Positions 1-6,876 of a stretch of 10,861 nucleotides of DNA are shown in pieces (positions within the stretch are counted from its first letter, which is position 1; each line of letters starts with the position of its first letter). The notes beneath the pieces are model-generated. The model had not been told where the DNA came from. It did not search any database and saw only the letters and a list, made by a program, of their open reading frames with translations. The DNA is from Rhodospirillaceae bacterium (GTDB lineage: Bacteria; Pseudomonadota; Alphaproteobacteria; Thalassobaculales; Thalassobaculaceae): contig PCAV01000051.1 of assembly GCA_002730675.1 (NCBI GenBank), forward strand, positions 7,586 to 18,446, given 5' to 3'. The position numbers and the translations under genes were made by a program.

Positions 1-377
1 AGTTGATTGCGCTCTGGCCAATACGGGTTTTGTTTAAGAAATCTAGTTATCGATCGGAGCCCATCTCGAGTAGTAGAATGCTTAAGTTTCAACCATAGTA
101 AAACTTTTTCCAGATGCTTATTTTCATTTAAGTGCTTAAAGCTCTTTAACTTTATCCAGTCTCCACGTTCCGCAAACGTTATAGCTTTGTTATAAATCTG
201 GCTTTGTGAAGAGGTGATGTTTGTAAGACGCTTAAGATTTGGCTTGATGCGTGGCAGTGGGGGAGTAGCAACAATTGGTTGATAGCCGGTTTTATAGTTT
301 TGAGTCGTTGCGTTGAGGCCATTCGTTTCTAAAACTAAAAAGAAAAAAAATGGCAGAAAGAAAAAAATCGCTCGCAA
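1..377 (-). CDS. Secreted soluble lytic murein transglycosylase, N-terminal part (partial)
   Basis: An open frame on the minus strand runs from the left edge to a TTG at 377, giving 125 visible codons. An in-frame stop at 390-392 leaves TTG as the only reasonable start, and AAGG at 388-391 lies 10 nt ahead of it. The first 23 residues form a signal peptide: Met-Arg, a very Phe/Leu-rich core, then a likely cleavage after LNA. Residues around 75-125 resemble the alpha-helical superhelix of Slt-type transglycosylases: an A-x-x-RGDW segment, a VLLWLKL helix, and FLKQNPYWPER near the edge, matching the family's F-L-x-x-N-P-x-WP pattern. Such enzymes cleave peptidoglycan glycan strands in the periplasm and leave 1,6-anhydromuramic ends. 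The catalytic SLT domain lies outside the window, so the family call is inferred from the N-terminal motifs and from its common position divergent from dapA in alphaproteobacteria. Confidence 0.75.
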   Translation of the reverse strand, partial: MRAIFFFLPFFFFLVLETNGLNATTQNYKTGYQPIVATPPLPRIKPNLKRLTNITSSQSQIYNKAITFAERGDWIKLKSFKHLNENKHLEKVLLWLKLKHSTTRDGLRSITRFLKQNPYWPERNQ

Positions 378-495
378 GTTGAATTCGCCTTAACCTAACG
401 GCTTTTCTAATAATCTGATTTCAACCTGATATGACATTAAAAATGAAAACAAGTAAATAGAGAGGACTTTGATTTTTTTTGAGTAATTCAAACTC

Positions 496-524
496 TTGCT
501 GTATCTCTTACAAGGCCGTATGCT
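496..524 (+). promoter_or_regulatory. Candidate sigma-70 promoter of dapA-smpB
   Basis: TTGCTG at 496-501 and TATGCT at 519-524 are separated by 17 bp. This would place transcription start near 531, about 25 nt before the dapA ATG. The match to consensus is partial (3/6 and 4/6). The 179-base gap at 378-556 must hold promoters for both dapA and the divergent transglycosylase. I found no convincing promoter for the minus strand. Confidence 0.4.
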
Positions 525-556
525 AAAAGCTTGGTATAGGTAAAAAGGGTATTGAA

Positions 557-1456
557 ATGGCTTATAATGTGGGAAATCCGATGTTTAAAGGTTCGTTGGT
601 TGCGCTCATAACTCCATTTGCCAACGGTGCGATAGACGAGTCAGCTTTTAAAAAATTAGTTGGTTGGCAGATAGAAGAAGGGACTGATGGCCTAATTCCT
701 GTGGGGACTACCGGCGAGTCTCCAACCCTAAGCCACGAAGAACATAAGAAAGTTGTAGAGCTTTGCGTAGAAGAGGCTAACGGCCGCGTTCCAGTTATCG
801 CTGGAGCAGGGTCCAATTCTACAGCGGAGGCAATTGAATTTACACGGCATGCTAAAGCTGCAGGTGCTGATGCAGCCCTTCATGTTACGCCGTACTATAA
901 TAAACCTACGCAAGAGGGAATGTATCGCCATTTTATAGCTATAGCGGAAGCAGTCGACCTTCCTATAATCATCTACAACATTCCGCCGAGAAGTGTGATT
1001 GATATGAGCGTAGCTACGATGAAACGCTTATCGGAGCATTCTAATATCGTAGGGGTAAAAGATGCTACTCAGGATTTAGTTCGTCCATTAGCAACAAGGT
1101 TAGAGATAGGGCCAGATTTTTGCCAGCTTTCGGGCGAAGATGCGACAATTGTGCCTTATCTTTCTCAAGGTGGGCACGGGTGTATATCTGTTACTTGCAA
1201 TGTTGCGCCTGGGCCGCTTTCAAAAATGCATCACGCTTGGCAAAAAGGTGATTTGGATACGGTTCGTGAAATTAATGATAGGTTACTACCTCTTCATAAT
1301 GCGTTGTTTTGTGAAACGAGCCCGGGCCCTGTGAAATATGCAGCTCATCTTCTAGGCCTTTGTTCACCTGACGCGCGGTTACCCATTTGCGAAATTGCAG
1401 AAGACAGTAAAACACAGGTGACGGCGGCAATGCGGCATGCAGGTTTGATAAATTAA
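557..1456 (+). CDS. dapA: 4-hydroxy-tetrahydrodipicolinate synthase
   Basis: This cytosolic TIM-barrel lyase condenses pyruvate with aspartate semialdehyde, the first committed step to diaminopimelate and lysine. The 299 residues align over the full family length. Visible are the GTTGES loop (50-55) with the catalytic threonine pair T51-T52, TPYYNKP with Y114, the YNIPPR motif with Y140 and R145, and the Schiff-base lysine K168 in VGVKDAT. These correspond to E. coli T44/T45, Y107, Y133, R138 and K161. The ATG at 557 has AAAAGGG seven bases upstream. An internal ATG at 581 (protein starting MFKGS) would match the usual family start and length of about 291 residues, so the first eight residues are uncertain. 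smpB follows after 34 nt, probably on the same transcript. Confidence 0.97.
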   Translation: MAYNVGNPMFKGSLVALITPFANGAIDESAFKKLVGWQIEEGTDGLIPVGTTGESPTLSHEEHKKVVELCVEEANGRVPVIAGAGSNSTAEAIEFTRHAKAAGADAALHVTPYYNKPTQEGMYRHFIAIAEAVDLPIIIYNIPPRSVIDMSVATMKRLSEHSNIVGVKDATQDLVRPLATRLEIGPDFCQLSGEDATIVPYLSQGGHGCISVTCNVAPGPLSKMHHAWQKGDLDTVREINDRLLPLHNALFCETSPGPVKYAAHLLGLCSPDARLPICEIAEDSKTQVTAAMRHAGLIN

Positions 1457-1490
1457 ATCGATATTTACCAAGTAAAACGGAGAATAGCGA

Positions 1491-1955
1491 GTGGCTGTCG
1501 AGCGCTTTCGCGCCATCGCACAAAATCGTAGAGCGCGGTACGATTATTTTATAGATGAAACATTAGAGACAGGTCTCATATTGCATGGGACCGAGGTTAA
1601 AAGTCTTCGAAATGGTAGGGCGAGTCTTAATGAAGCATATGCTGGAGAGTCTTCCGGTGATTTGGTCTTGTTCAATTTACATATACCAGAGTATGAGGCT
1701 GCTAATCGGTTCAATCATGAACCGCGCCGTCCTCGAAATTTATTAGTTCATAAACGGGAAAGAGACCGTCTACTTGGTCTTGTTCGCAGAGACGGGTGCA
1801 CGCTAGTCCCGCTTCGTCTCTATTTTAACCCTAGAGGAATTGCAAAACTTGAAGTGGGAGTTGCGAGAGGTAAGCGGCAAGTTGATAAACGGCAGGATAA
1901 GAAAAAACGTGACTGGCAACGTGAAAAAGCTAGGCTTCTGAGGGAAAAAGGTTAA
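1491..1955 (+). CDS. smpB: SsrA-binding protein SmpB
   Basis: SmpB binds the tRNA-like domain of tmRNA and brings it to ribosomes stalled without a stop codon, starting trans-translation. The 154 residues have the normal length. They show the N-terminal [13 protein letters not shown] segment, the OB-fold core with GTEVKSLR (33-40) and EAYA, and a basic C-terminal tail (126-154) that enters the empty mRNA channel. Within the tail, DKR (132-134) and the [14 protein letters not shown] end are preserved, but the residue before DKR is valine 131 where E. coli has His136. The start is GTG at 1491, supported by GGAG at 1479-1482 with 8 nt spacing; no nearby ATG fits the family N-terminus. It lies 34 nt behind dapA. 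Its stop is one base from the 3' end of the convergent glycosylase gene. Confidence 0.97.
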   Translation: MAVERFRAIAQNRRARYDYFIDETLETGLILHGTEVKSLRNGRASLNEAYAGESSGDLVLFNLHIPEYEAANRFNHEPRRPRNLLVHKRERDRLLGLVRRDGCTLVPLRLYFNPRGIAKLEVGVARGKRQVDKRQDKKKRDWQREKARLLREKG

Positions 1956-1956
1956 G

Positions 1957-2595
1957 TTACGGTATTAATAAATTTGTTTTTATGCCTTCAAATACTGTCT
2001 CGAACATTTCCCGAGTAAGGCGTCCCGTATTAGTATTGTATCTTGAGCAATGGTAGGAACTAACCAATTGCAAATGCTTACTTAACTCGTATGACCCATT
2101 GTGCCTAAATTTGTAGTCAGATTTTTTTTTATCCAGTGCGGAAAGGACCGCTGAGTGTGCTATTCCACCTAGGGTAAGTACCATCTTTAAGTTTCGCATC
2201 CCTTTCAATTCTCTTATTAGGAATTCATTGCAAGTTTTGATTTCTTCCCCGGTTGGTTTATTTTCCGGTGGTACGCATCGAACGGCATTTGTTATTCTAC
2301 AATTTAAAAGTTTGAGTCCATCTTGAGCGGTTGCACCATATTTTCCGCTAGTAAAACCAAATTTTTCTAGGGTGGCGTATAAAAGATCCCCTGCCCAATC
2401 TCCTGTAAACGGCCTGCCGGTTTTATTTGCCCCCCGAAGGCCTGGCGCTAATCCAACTATTAGGAGTTGCCCATCCGCATCGCCAAAAGAGGATACGGGT
2501 GCATTATGCCAATCAATATAATTTTGGGCGTTTCCAAGTCTAAAATTATAAAGCCGCGGACATTGCTTGCAGTTTGTATTGGGTTGAATAATCAT
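1957..2595 (-). CDS. Family 5 (UdgB-type) uracil-DNA glycosylase with 4Fe-4S cluster
   Basis: The protein (212 residues) removes uracil, and in this family often other deaminated bases, from DNA as the first step of base excision repair. Motif A is GLAPGLRGANKTGRPFTGD (48-66), followed by WAGDLLY. Like other family 5 enzymes it lacks the Asp/Asn that families 1 and 4 use in this loop. Motif B is HCSRYNTNTGR (182-192), an H-x-S-x-x-N variant. Four cysteines fit the Fe-S ligands: C9 and C12 in CKQCPRL, C107 in RCVPPENKPT, and C122. The ATG at 2595 is preceded by AAGGGA only a few bases away. The gene is single, divergent from folK and convergent with smpB, so it is transcribed apart from its neighbours. 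Family 5 is more likely than family 4 because of the GLAPG-x-x-G-x-N-x-TGR motif. Confidence 0.9.
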   Translation of the reverse strand: MIIQPNTNCKQCPRLYNFRLGNAQNYIDWHNAPVSSFGDADGQLLIVGLAPGLRGANKTGRPFTGDWAGDLLYATLEKFGFTSGKYGATAQDGLKLLNCRITNAVRCVPPENKPTGEEIKTCNEFLIRELKGMRNLKMVLTLGGIAHSAVLSALDKKKSDYKFRHNGSYELSKHLQLVSSYHCSRYNTNTGRLTREMFETVFEGIKTNLLIP

Positions 2596-2753
2596 AATCC
2601 CTTGGAATACTTGTAGCTTCTGATATAGGTAGTAGAGTGTTTATAGATCAAAAGGAACCGGAGGCGTGGCTTCCAATCTTGTATTTTAGCACACAAAGTG
2701 TGACAGATCTGCCTTTATGAAGAACATGCGCGGTGATTTTTTTGTAGGTAGAA

Positions 2754-3254
2754 ATGATTTATGTTGGAATAGGTTCAAATTTGAGTTCAAAAGGCTTTTC
2801 AACGCCTTACCAAACGGTGTTGTCTGCAATTGAACATTTCCCTAAGTTCGGTTTGAAAGTTCGTAAGCAGTCTGATTTGTATGAATCAGAGCCCGTCCCG
2901 ATTTCATCTCAGCCATGGTTTGTAAATGGGGTAGTAGAGATTTCAAGCACCAAAGGAGCTAGCGATATACTGAAAACGTTGCACTCGATCGAAGACCTTT
3001 TTGGTCGAAAAAGAAGTGCGTTGAATGCTGCCAGAACTTTGGACCTAGATTTGTTGGATTATAAAGGAATGATAATAAATGATAATCCAAATTTGATATT
3101 ACCGCATCCCCGAATCAACAAAAGGGCCTTTGTAATTTTACCTCTCCAGAATATTTGCCCAGATTGGCAATCCCCATTAACAAAACAAAAGGTGTCCGAC
3201 TTAGTAACACTTTTGCCGGAAGATCAGAAAATAAGAAAAATAGATTATTGGTAA
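2754..3254 (+). CDS. folK: 2-amino-4-hydroxy-6-hydroxymethyldihydropteridine pyrophosphokinase (HPPK)
   Basis: HPPK transfers pyrophosphate from ATP to 6-hydroxymethyl-7,8-dihydropterin in folate synthesis. The 166 residues match the single-domain family. They show GIGSNL (5-10), SDLYESEPV (40-48), QPWFVNGVV (53-61), the H-S-IEDLFGRKR segment (77-87), RTLDLDLLDY (94-103) with the Mg-binding aspartates D97 and D99, and LPHPRINKRAFVILPL (116-131). The ATG at 2754 gives the expected M-x-Y-V-G-I-G-S-N start. The ribosome binding site is weak (AGGTAG just upstream). The 158-base gap before it separates it from the divergent glycosylase gene and presumably holds both promoters, although I could not pick a clear one. 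A good promoter lies between folK and rpoZ, so folK may be partly separate from the genes that follow. Confidence 0.95.
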   Translation: MIYVGIGSNLSSKGFSTPYQTVLSAIEHFPKFGLKVRKQSDLYESEPVPISSQPWFVNGVVEISSTKGASDILKTLHSIEDLFGRKRSALNAARTLDLDLLDYKGMIINDNPNLILPHPRINKRAFVILPLQNICPDWQSPLTKQKVSDLVTLLPEDQKIRKIDYW

Positions 3255-3290
3255 GTAAAAACTCAAATTTTAGTGTTGAAATCTTGGCTA

Positions 3291-3319
3291 TTGCCGAAAC
3301 CCTGTGGTGCCCGTATAAA
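3291..3319 (+). promoter_or_regulatory. Probable sigma-70 promoter of rpoZ-rsh
   Basis: TTGCCG (3291-3296) and TATAAA (3314-3319) are spaced exactly 17 bp and match the consensus at 4/6 and 5/6 positions. This is the best promoter-like pair seen in the window. Start of transcription would fall near 3326, about 32 nt before the rpoZ ATG. It lies in the 103-base gap between folK and rpoZ. Confidence 0.55.
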
Positions 3320-3357
3320 GGGGCATAATCAAAAAATTTTTGGGATTGGTTTTAGCT

Positions 3358-3795
3358 ATGGCGCGAGTAACGGTGGAAGATTGTATAGAGAAAATTTCAA
3401 ATAGGTTTGACCTGGTAATGGTTGCAGCGCGGAGATCGAGAGATGTCGCTTCCGGCGCCGAGATAGCTGTAGAAAGAGATAATGATAAAAACCCAGTAGT
3501 GGCACTTCGCGAGATTGCGGAGGAGAAGATTATTGTTGAAGATATTCAAGAGTCTTTGGTAAAAGGCTTGCAAAGGCACGTTGAAATAGATGAACCCGAA
3601 GAAGAACCTGTTGATTCCGAGGAGAGCGAAGAGCACAGATTTATTGCTGGTTCTTTAGATGTCTCAGGTTCTACGGAGACTTCCTATGGAACAAAAACTG
3701 CAGACGACCTGGGTATGCAAATTCATGAAGGGTCAGCAGTGACAGGACAAGTTTTTGAAGACGTTGACGAAGCAACGCTGGAAGACGAAACTTAA
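3358..3795 (+). CDS. rpoZ: DNA-directed RNA polymerase subunit omega
   Basis: Omega helps beta-prime fold and assemble into RNA polymerase and, in E. coli, forms part of ppGpp site 1 with beta-prime. The core domain (1-75) carries [19 protein letters not shown], a helix ending AARRSRD (24-30), [16 protein letters not shown] (41-56), and an [11 protein letters not shown] helix (66-76), all typical of alphaproteobacterial omega. I start it at ATG 3358 because the family begins [13 protein letters not shown] at 3340 would add six residues (MGLVLA) for which there is no family support. The SD is weak (GGGA at 3342-3345, somewhat far). Residues 77-145 form an unusually long, acidic, probably disordered tail rich in Glu, Asp and Ser. 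The RSH gene follows after 76 nt. Confidence 0.95.
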   Translation: MARVTVEDCIEKISNRFDLVMVAARRSRDVASGAEIAVERDNDKNPVVALREIAEEKIIVEDIQESLVKGLQRHVEIDEPEEEPVDSEESEEHRFIAGSLDVSGSTETSYGTKTADDLGMQIHEGSAVTGQVFEDVDEATLEDET

Positions 3796-3871
3796 TAGGT
3801 TATTTTGTCCAAGAAAATTGGCGGTATGTTATAGTTGTCCGGGATGTTATTGATCCGTCGGAGAATTAAAA

Positions 3872-6007
3872 GTGATCAGACAGTACGAATTGGTAGAACG
3901 GGTAAAGTCCTATGATACGGCCGCTAACGAGGATGCTTTAAATAAAGCCTATGTTTTCTCAATGAAGGCACATGGATCGCAGAGGCGTGCCTCTGGCGAT
4001 CCGTATTTCTCCCACCCCCTGGAGGTTGCGGGCATTTTAACAAAAATGCGCCTGGACCATTATACCATCATAACGGCCTTACTTCACGATACTGTGGAAG
4101 ATACATCTGTGACAGTAGAAGATATAGGAAGGATGTTTGGAAAAGAGATAGCAAGTTTAGTCGATGGCGTAACAAAATTAAGTCGTATTGACTTAGTCTC
4201 TGATAGCAGGAAACAAGCAGAAAATTTTCGAAAATTAGTCATAGCGATGTCGGATGACATACGTGTGTTGCTTGTTAAACTAGCCGATCGTTTACATAAT
4301 ATGCGGACGTTGCACTTTATTTCCGACAAAGAAAAACGTAGACGAATAGCCTTTGAGACAATGGATATCTACTCACCATTGGCAGAACGAATAGGCATAC
4401 ATGAGCTTAAAGATGAATTAGAGTTTCTTGCGTTTAAGGAACTCAATGAAGATGCTTTTGAAAGTGTTACTTCGAGGCTCGATGTTCTAGTCAGGGAAGG
4501 CAGTAATACTATAGCGTATATTGAAAACGAGCTATTAGAGAAGTGCCAGGAAGGAGGAATAGAAGTTGAGATTTCGGGACGTGCGAAATCTCCTTATTCT
4601 GTTTGGCAGAAAATGCAGAGAAAAAGTGTAAATATCGAGCAACTTTCAGATATTGTTGCTTTCCGACTGCTTGTTGAAGATCAAATGGATTGTTATCGAC
4701 TATTGGGTTTGCTTCATACTTCCTACCCTGTTTTACCTGGAAGATTTAAAGACTATATAAGCACTCCCAAACCAAATGGTTATCAGTCTCTCCATACAGG
4801 TGTAATTGGACCGAAGCGGCAGCGAATTGAGATTCAAATACGAACGCACTCGATGCACGAGATAGCGGAATTGGGGGTGGCAGCTCACTGGATCTACAAA
4901 GAAGGGAAATCAGTTGCTACAGAAGGTAAGCAATATCGTTGGCTTAGGGAACTCCTAGAAATTCTTGATCAAGCATCCGATCCCGAAGAATTTTTGGAGC
5001 ATACAAGACTTGAGATGTATCAAGACCAGGTTTTTGCATTCACCCCAAAAGGTGAATTGATAGCCCTCCCGAGAGGCGCAAATCCAGTCGATTTTGCTTA
5101 CGCTGTTCACTCGGAGGTTGGAGATACATGTGTTGCGGCGAGAATAAATGGTCGTTTGCGTCCTTTAAATACGCAGCTTGAAAATGGCGACCAAGTATTG
5201 ATAGAAACGTCAAAAAATGCATCGCCGTCGCCCCTCTGGGAGAAATTTGTAGTTACGGGTAAAGCTAAGGCTTCAATAAGACGATTTGTAAGAAATGAGC
5301 GTTACGAACAGTTTTGTGATCTTGGGAAAGCCATATTTCAGAAAACCTTAAAGAAAATGAGCATAAGATACTCTCAAAAATTACTTTTAAAAATTATGGA
5401 AGAGCTTAAATACGAGAGGGTAGAGGACGTATTGGCCGCGATTGGGGAGGGGGAAGTATCAACAGAGGAAATAATAAAAGTTATCACTCCAGAAAAAAAA
5501 TCGTTAATCAGTTCCACCGCAAATAATATAGTTTCCTTTAATGAAAAAAAACAAAACAACTCGATACCATTAAAGGGGTTAATACCAGGAATGGCCTTTC
5601 ATTATGCGCATTGCTGCCATCCCCTTCCAGGCGAGAAAATTGTCGGTATAACGTCGACGGGCAAAGGTGTAACCATACACACCGTAGATTGTGAAACGCT
5701 TGAAGGCTTTCATGCAATGCCGGAGCGTTGGCTGGATGTTTCTTGGGATGTTAATGCCAATTCACCTAAACAAATAGGAAGGCTTGGGGTGGTATTGGAA
5801 AATGAGCCGGGTAGCTTGGGGAGCCTTACGTCAATAATTGGTAAGAGTGGAGGAAATATAATCAATTTAAAGATAATTGCTCGGGCGATAGATTTTTTTG
5901 AAATGCAGATAGATGTCGAGGTTAATGATATAAAGCATTTAAGAAATATAATAGGCGCTTTAAGAGCTACGCCCGTTATAACGTCCGTTGAGAGAGCTAG
6001 GGGTTGA
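3872..6007 (+). CDS. rsh: Bifunctional (p)ppGpp synthetase/hydrolase (RelA/SpoT homologue)
   Basis: This enzyme makes (p)ppGpp from GTP or GDP plus ATP under starvation and hydrolyses it otherwise. The 711 residues carry all long-RSH domains. The HD hydrolase domain (about 25-180) has HGSQRRASGDPYFSHP, H72-D73 in LLHDTVED, and LADRLHNMRT. The synthetase domain (about 235-345) has RFKD at 291-294, the RxKD signature of bifunctional enzymes rather than the ExDD of RelA-only ones, then KPNGYQSLHT and EIQIRT. The TGS domain spans about 384-446, the Cys/His region contains HCCHPLPGEKIVGI (580-593), and a C-terminal ACT domain starts near 636 (RLGVVLENEPGSLG). Both active sites look intact, so both activities are expected. 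The start is GTG with GGAG at 3860-3863, 8 nt away. It lies 76 nt after rpoZ, probably in one transcript. Confidence 0.96.
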   Translation: MIRQYELVERVKSYDTAANEDALNKAYVFSMKAHGSQRRASGDPYFSHPLEVAGILTKMRLDHYTIITALLHDTVEDTSVTVEDIGRMFGKEIASLVDGVTKLSRIDLVSDSRKQAENFRKLVIAMSDDIRVLLVKLADRLHNMRTLHFISDKEKRRRIAFETMDIYSPLAERIGIHELKDELEFLAFKELNEDAFESVTSRLDVLVREGSNTIAYIENELLEKCQEGGIEVEISGRAKSPYSVWQKMQRKSVNIEQLSDIVAFRLLVEDQMDCYRLLGLLHTSYPVLPGRFKDYISTPKPNGYQSLHTGVIGPKRQRIEIQIRTHSMHEIAELGVAAHWIYKEGKSVATEGKQYRWLRELLEILDQASDPEEFLEHTRLEMYQDQVFAFTPKGELIALPRGANPVDFAYAVHSEVGDTCVAARINGRLRPLNTQLENGDQVLIETSKNASPSPLWEKFVVTGKAKASIRRFVRNERYEQFCDLGKAIFQKTLKKMSIRYSQKLLLKIMEELKYERVEDVLAAIGEGEVSTEEIIKVITPEKKSLISSTANNIVSFNEKKQNNSIPLKGLIPGMAFHYAHCCHPLPGEKIVGITSTGKGVTIHTVDCETLEGFHAMPERWLDVSWDVNANSPKQIGRLGVVLENEPGSLGSLTSIIGKSGGNIINLKIIARAIDFFEMQIDVEVNDIKHLRNIIGALRATPVITSVERARG

Positions 6008-6092
6008 TTTGACTAAGCGTCTTTAAGGTAGCATTTAAAAGATAGCTGTTTGTAAGTCGCAGCAAATTTTTTAAGTATAAAATCTAAAACAT

Positions 6093-6098
6093 TATAAT
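6093..6098 (+). promoter_or_regulatory. Candidate -10 element upstream of pdxJ
   Basis: A perfect TATAAT sits 17 nt before the pdxJ ATG, with a weak -35 (TTTAAG, 6070-6075) at 17 bp spacing. It would give a very short leader of roughly 10 nt containing the GGGG at 6105-6108. The surrounding gap (6008-6115) is AT-rich, so a chance match is quite possible. TATAAA at 6076-6081 is an alternative. Confidence 0.3.
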
Positions 6099-6115
6099 AA
6101 AAATGGGGTATATTT

Positions 6116-6838
6116 ATGAATCCTATTAGGCTAGGGGTAAACATAGATCATGTAGCTACATTGCGGAACGCAAGAGGTGGAAGCTTCCCTGATCCAATTG
6201 AGGCTGCGAAAATTGCGAAAGAATCTGGCGCTGATGGCATTACTGCGCATTTGCGTGAAGATCGTCGGCATATACACGATGATGATATTTATCGATTAGT
6301 AAATGAGATCGACTTGCCGCTAAATTTTGAGATGGCTGCAACAAAAGAGATGTTGGACATCGCATCGATTTACAAGCCGCATGCGGCTTGCATTGTTCCG
6401 GAAAAGCGTCAGGAGATAACAACAGAAGGTGGACTCGATGTAGTTGGACAATCAGATCGTCTTCGAAGGATATATGACGAACTTGCTAGTATTGGAAGCA
6501 GAGTATCGCTTTTCATTGAGGCTGATGAAGCACAGATAACAGCTGCGGCAGAGCTAGGCGTTCCTGTCATAGAAATCCACGCTGGGGCATATGCTAATTC
6601 TGAGAATAGCCCCGCGGAATTAGAAAAAATTAAAACCGGTATTAAATTAGCTACGAAAATGGGACTTGAGTGCCACGTCGGGCATGGTTTAAATTATCGA
6701 AACGTAGAAAAGGTAGCAGAATTGAGAGAGGTTGCGGAATTAAATATTGGCCACTTTTTGATTGCTGAGGCCCTATTCAGTGGCTTGGGGAATAGTATTA
6801 AGAGGATGCGTTCACTCATAGACAATGTACGAGTTTAA
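6116..6838 (+). CDS. pdxJ: Pyridoxine 5'-phosphate synthase
   Basis: PdxJ closes the ring of pyridoxine 5'-phosphate from 1-deoxy-xylulose 5-phosphate and 3-amino-2-oxopropyl phosphate, the last ring-forming step of the DXP-dependent vitamin B6 route. The 240 residues span the whole TIM barrel. Visible are GVNIDHVATLRNARG (7-21), TAHLREDRRHI with catalytic H45, NFEMA with E72, VPEKRQEITTEGGLDV (94-109), IEIHAGAYA with E153, and GHGLNYRNV with H190; these match E. coli H45, E72, E153 and H193. The ATG at 6116 follows GGGG at 6105-6108. It lies 108 nt after the RSH gene and 38 nt before acpS. Presence of pdxJ implies B6 synthesis by the pdxA/pdxJ route rather than PdxS/PdxT. Confidence 0.97.
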   Translation: MNPIRLGVNIDHVATLRNARGGSFPDPIEAAKIAKESGADGITAHLREDRRHIHDDDIYRLVNEIDLPLNFEMAATKEMLDIASIYKPHAACIVPEKRQEITTEGGLDVVGQSDRLRRIYDELASIGSRVSLFIEADEAQITAAAELGVPVIEIHAGAYANSENSPAELEKIKTGIKLATKMGLECHVGHGLNYRNVEKVAELREVAELNIGHFLIAEALFSGLGNSIKRMRSLIDNVRV

Positions 6839-6876
6839 GAGGAGCAATTGGTTGAATTCACTTGAAAAGGTCAAAC

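Noticed and set aside
7..195. Plus-strand 62-residue frame at the left edge
   Set aside because: It is antisense to the transglycosylase-like frame, has no recognisable motif, and its amino acid make-up looks random.
378..495. Small RNA or extra gene in the gap before dapA
   Set aside because: The stretch is AT-rich with no stable stem, terminator or frame of note; it is best read as divergent promoter and leader DNA.
2690..2711. CACAC-AAA-GTGTG inverted repeat and adjacent CAGATCTG palindrome between the glycosylase gene and folK as an operator
   Set aside because: The arms are short and no paired promoter elements could be placed around them; chance is as likely.
3308..3325. Hairpin TGCCC / GGGCA before rpoZ as a folK terminator
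   Set aside because: The stem is only 5 bp, no T run follows directly, and it overlaps the -10 box of the likely rpoZ promoter.
3340..3357. Upstream TTG start for rpoZ
   Set aside because: The added residues MGLVLA have no family support, and the ATG at 3358 gives the conserved MARVTVEDC start.
6045..6074. GCTG / CAGC stem followed by AAATTTTTT as a terminator after the RSH gene
   Set aside because: The stem is only four pairs with an 11-nt loop. It looks too weak for an intrinsic terminator, and T runs are common by chance in this AT-rich gap.
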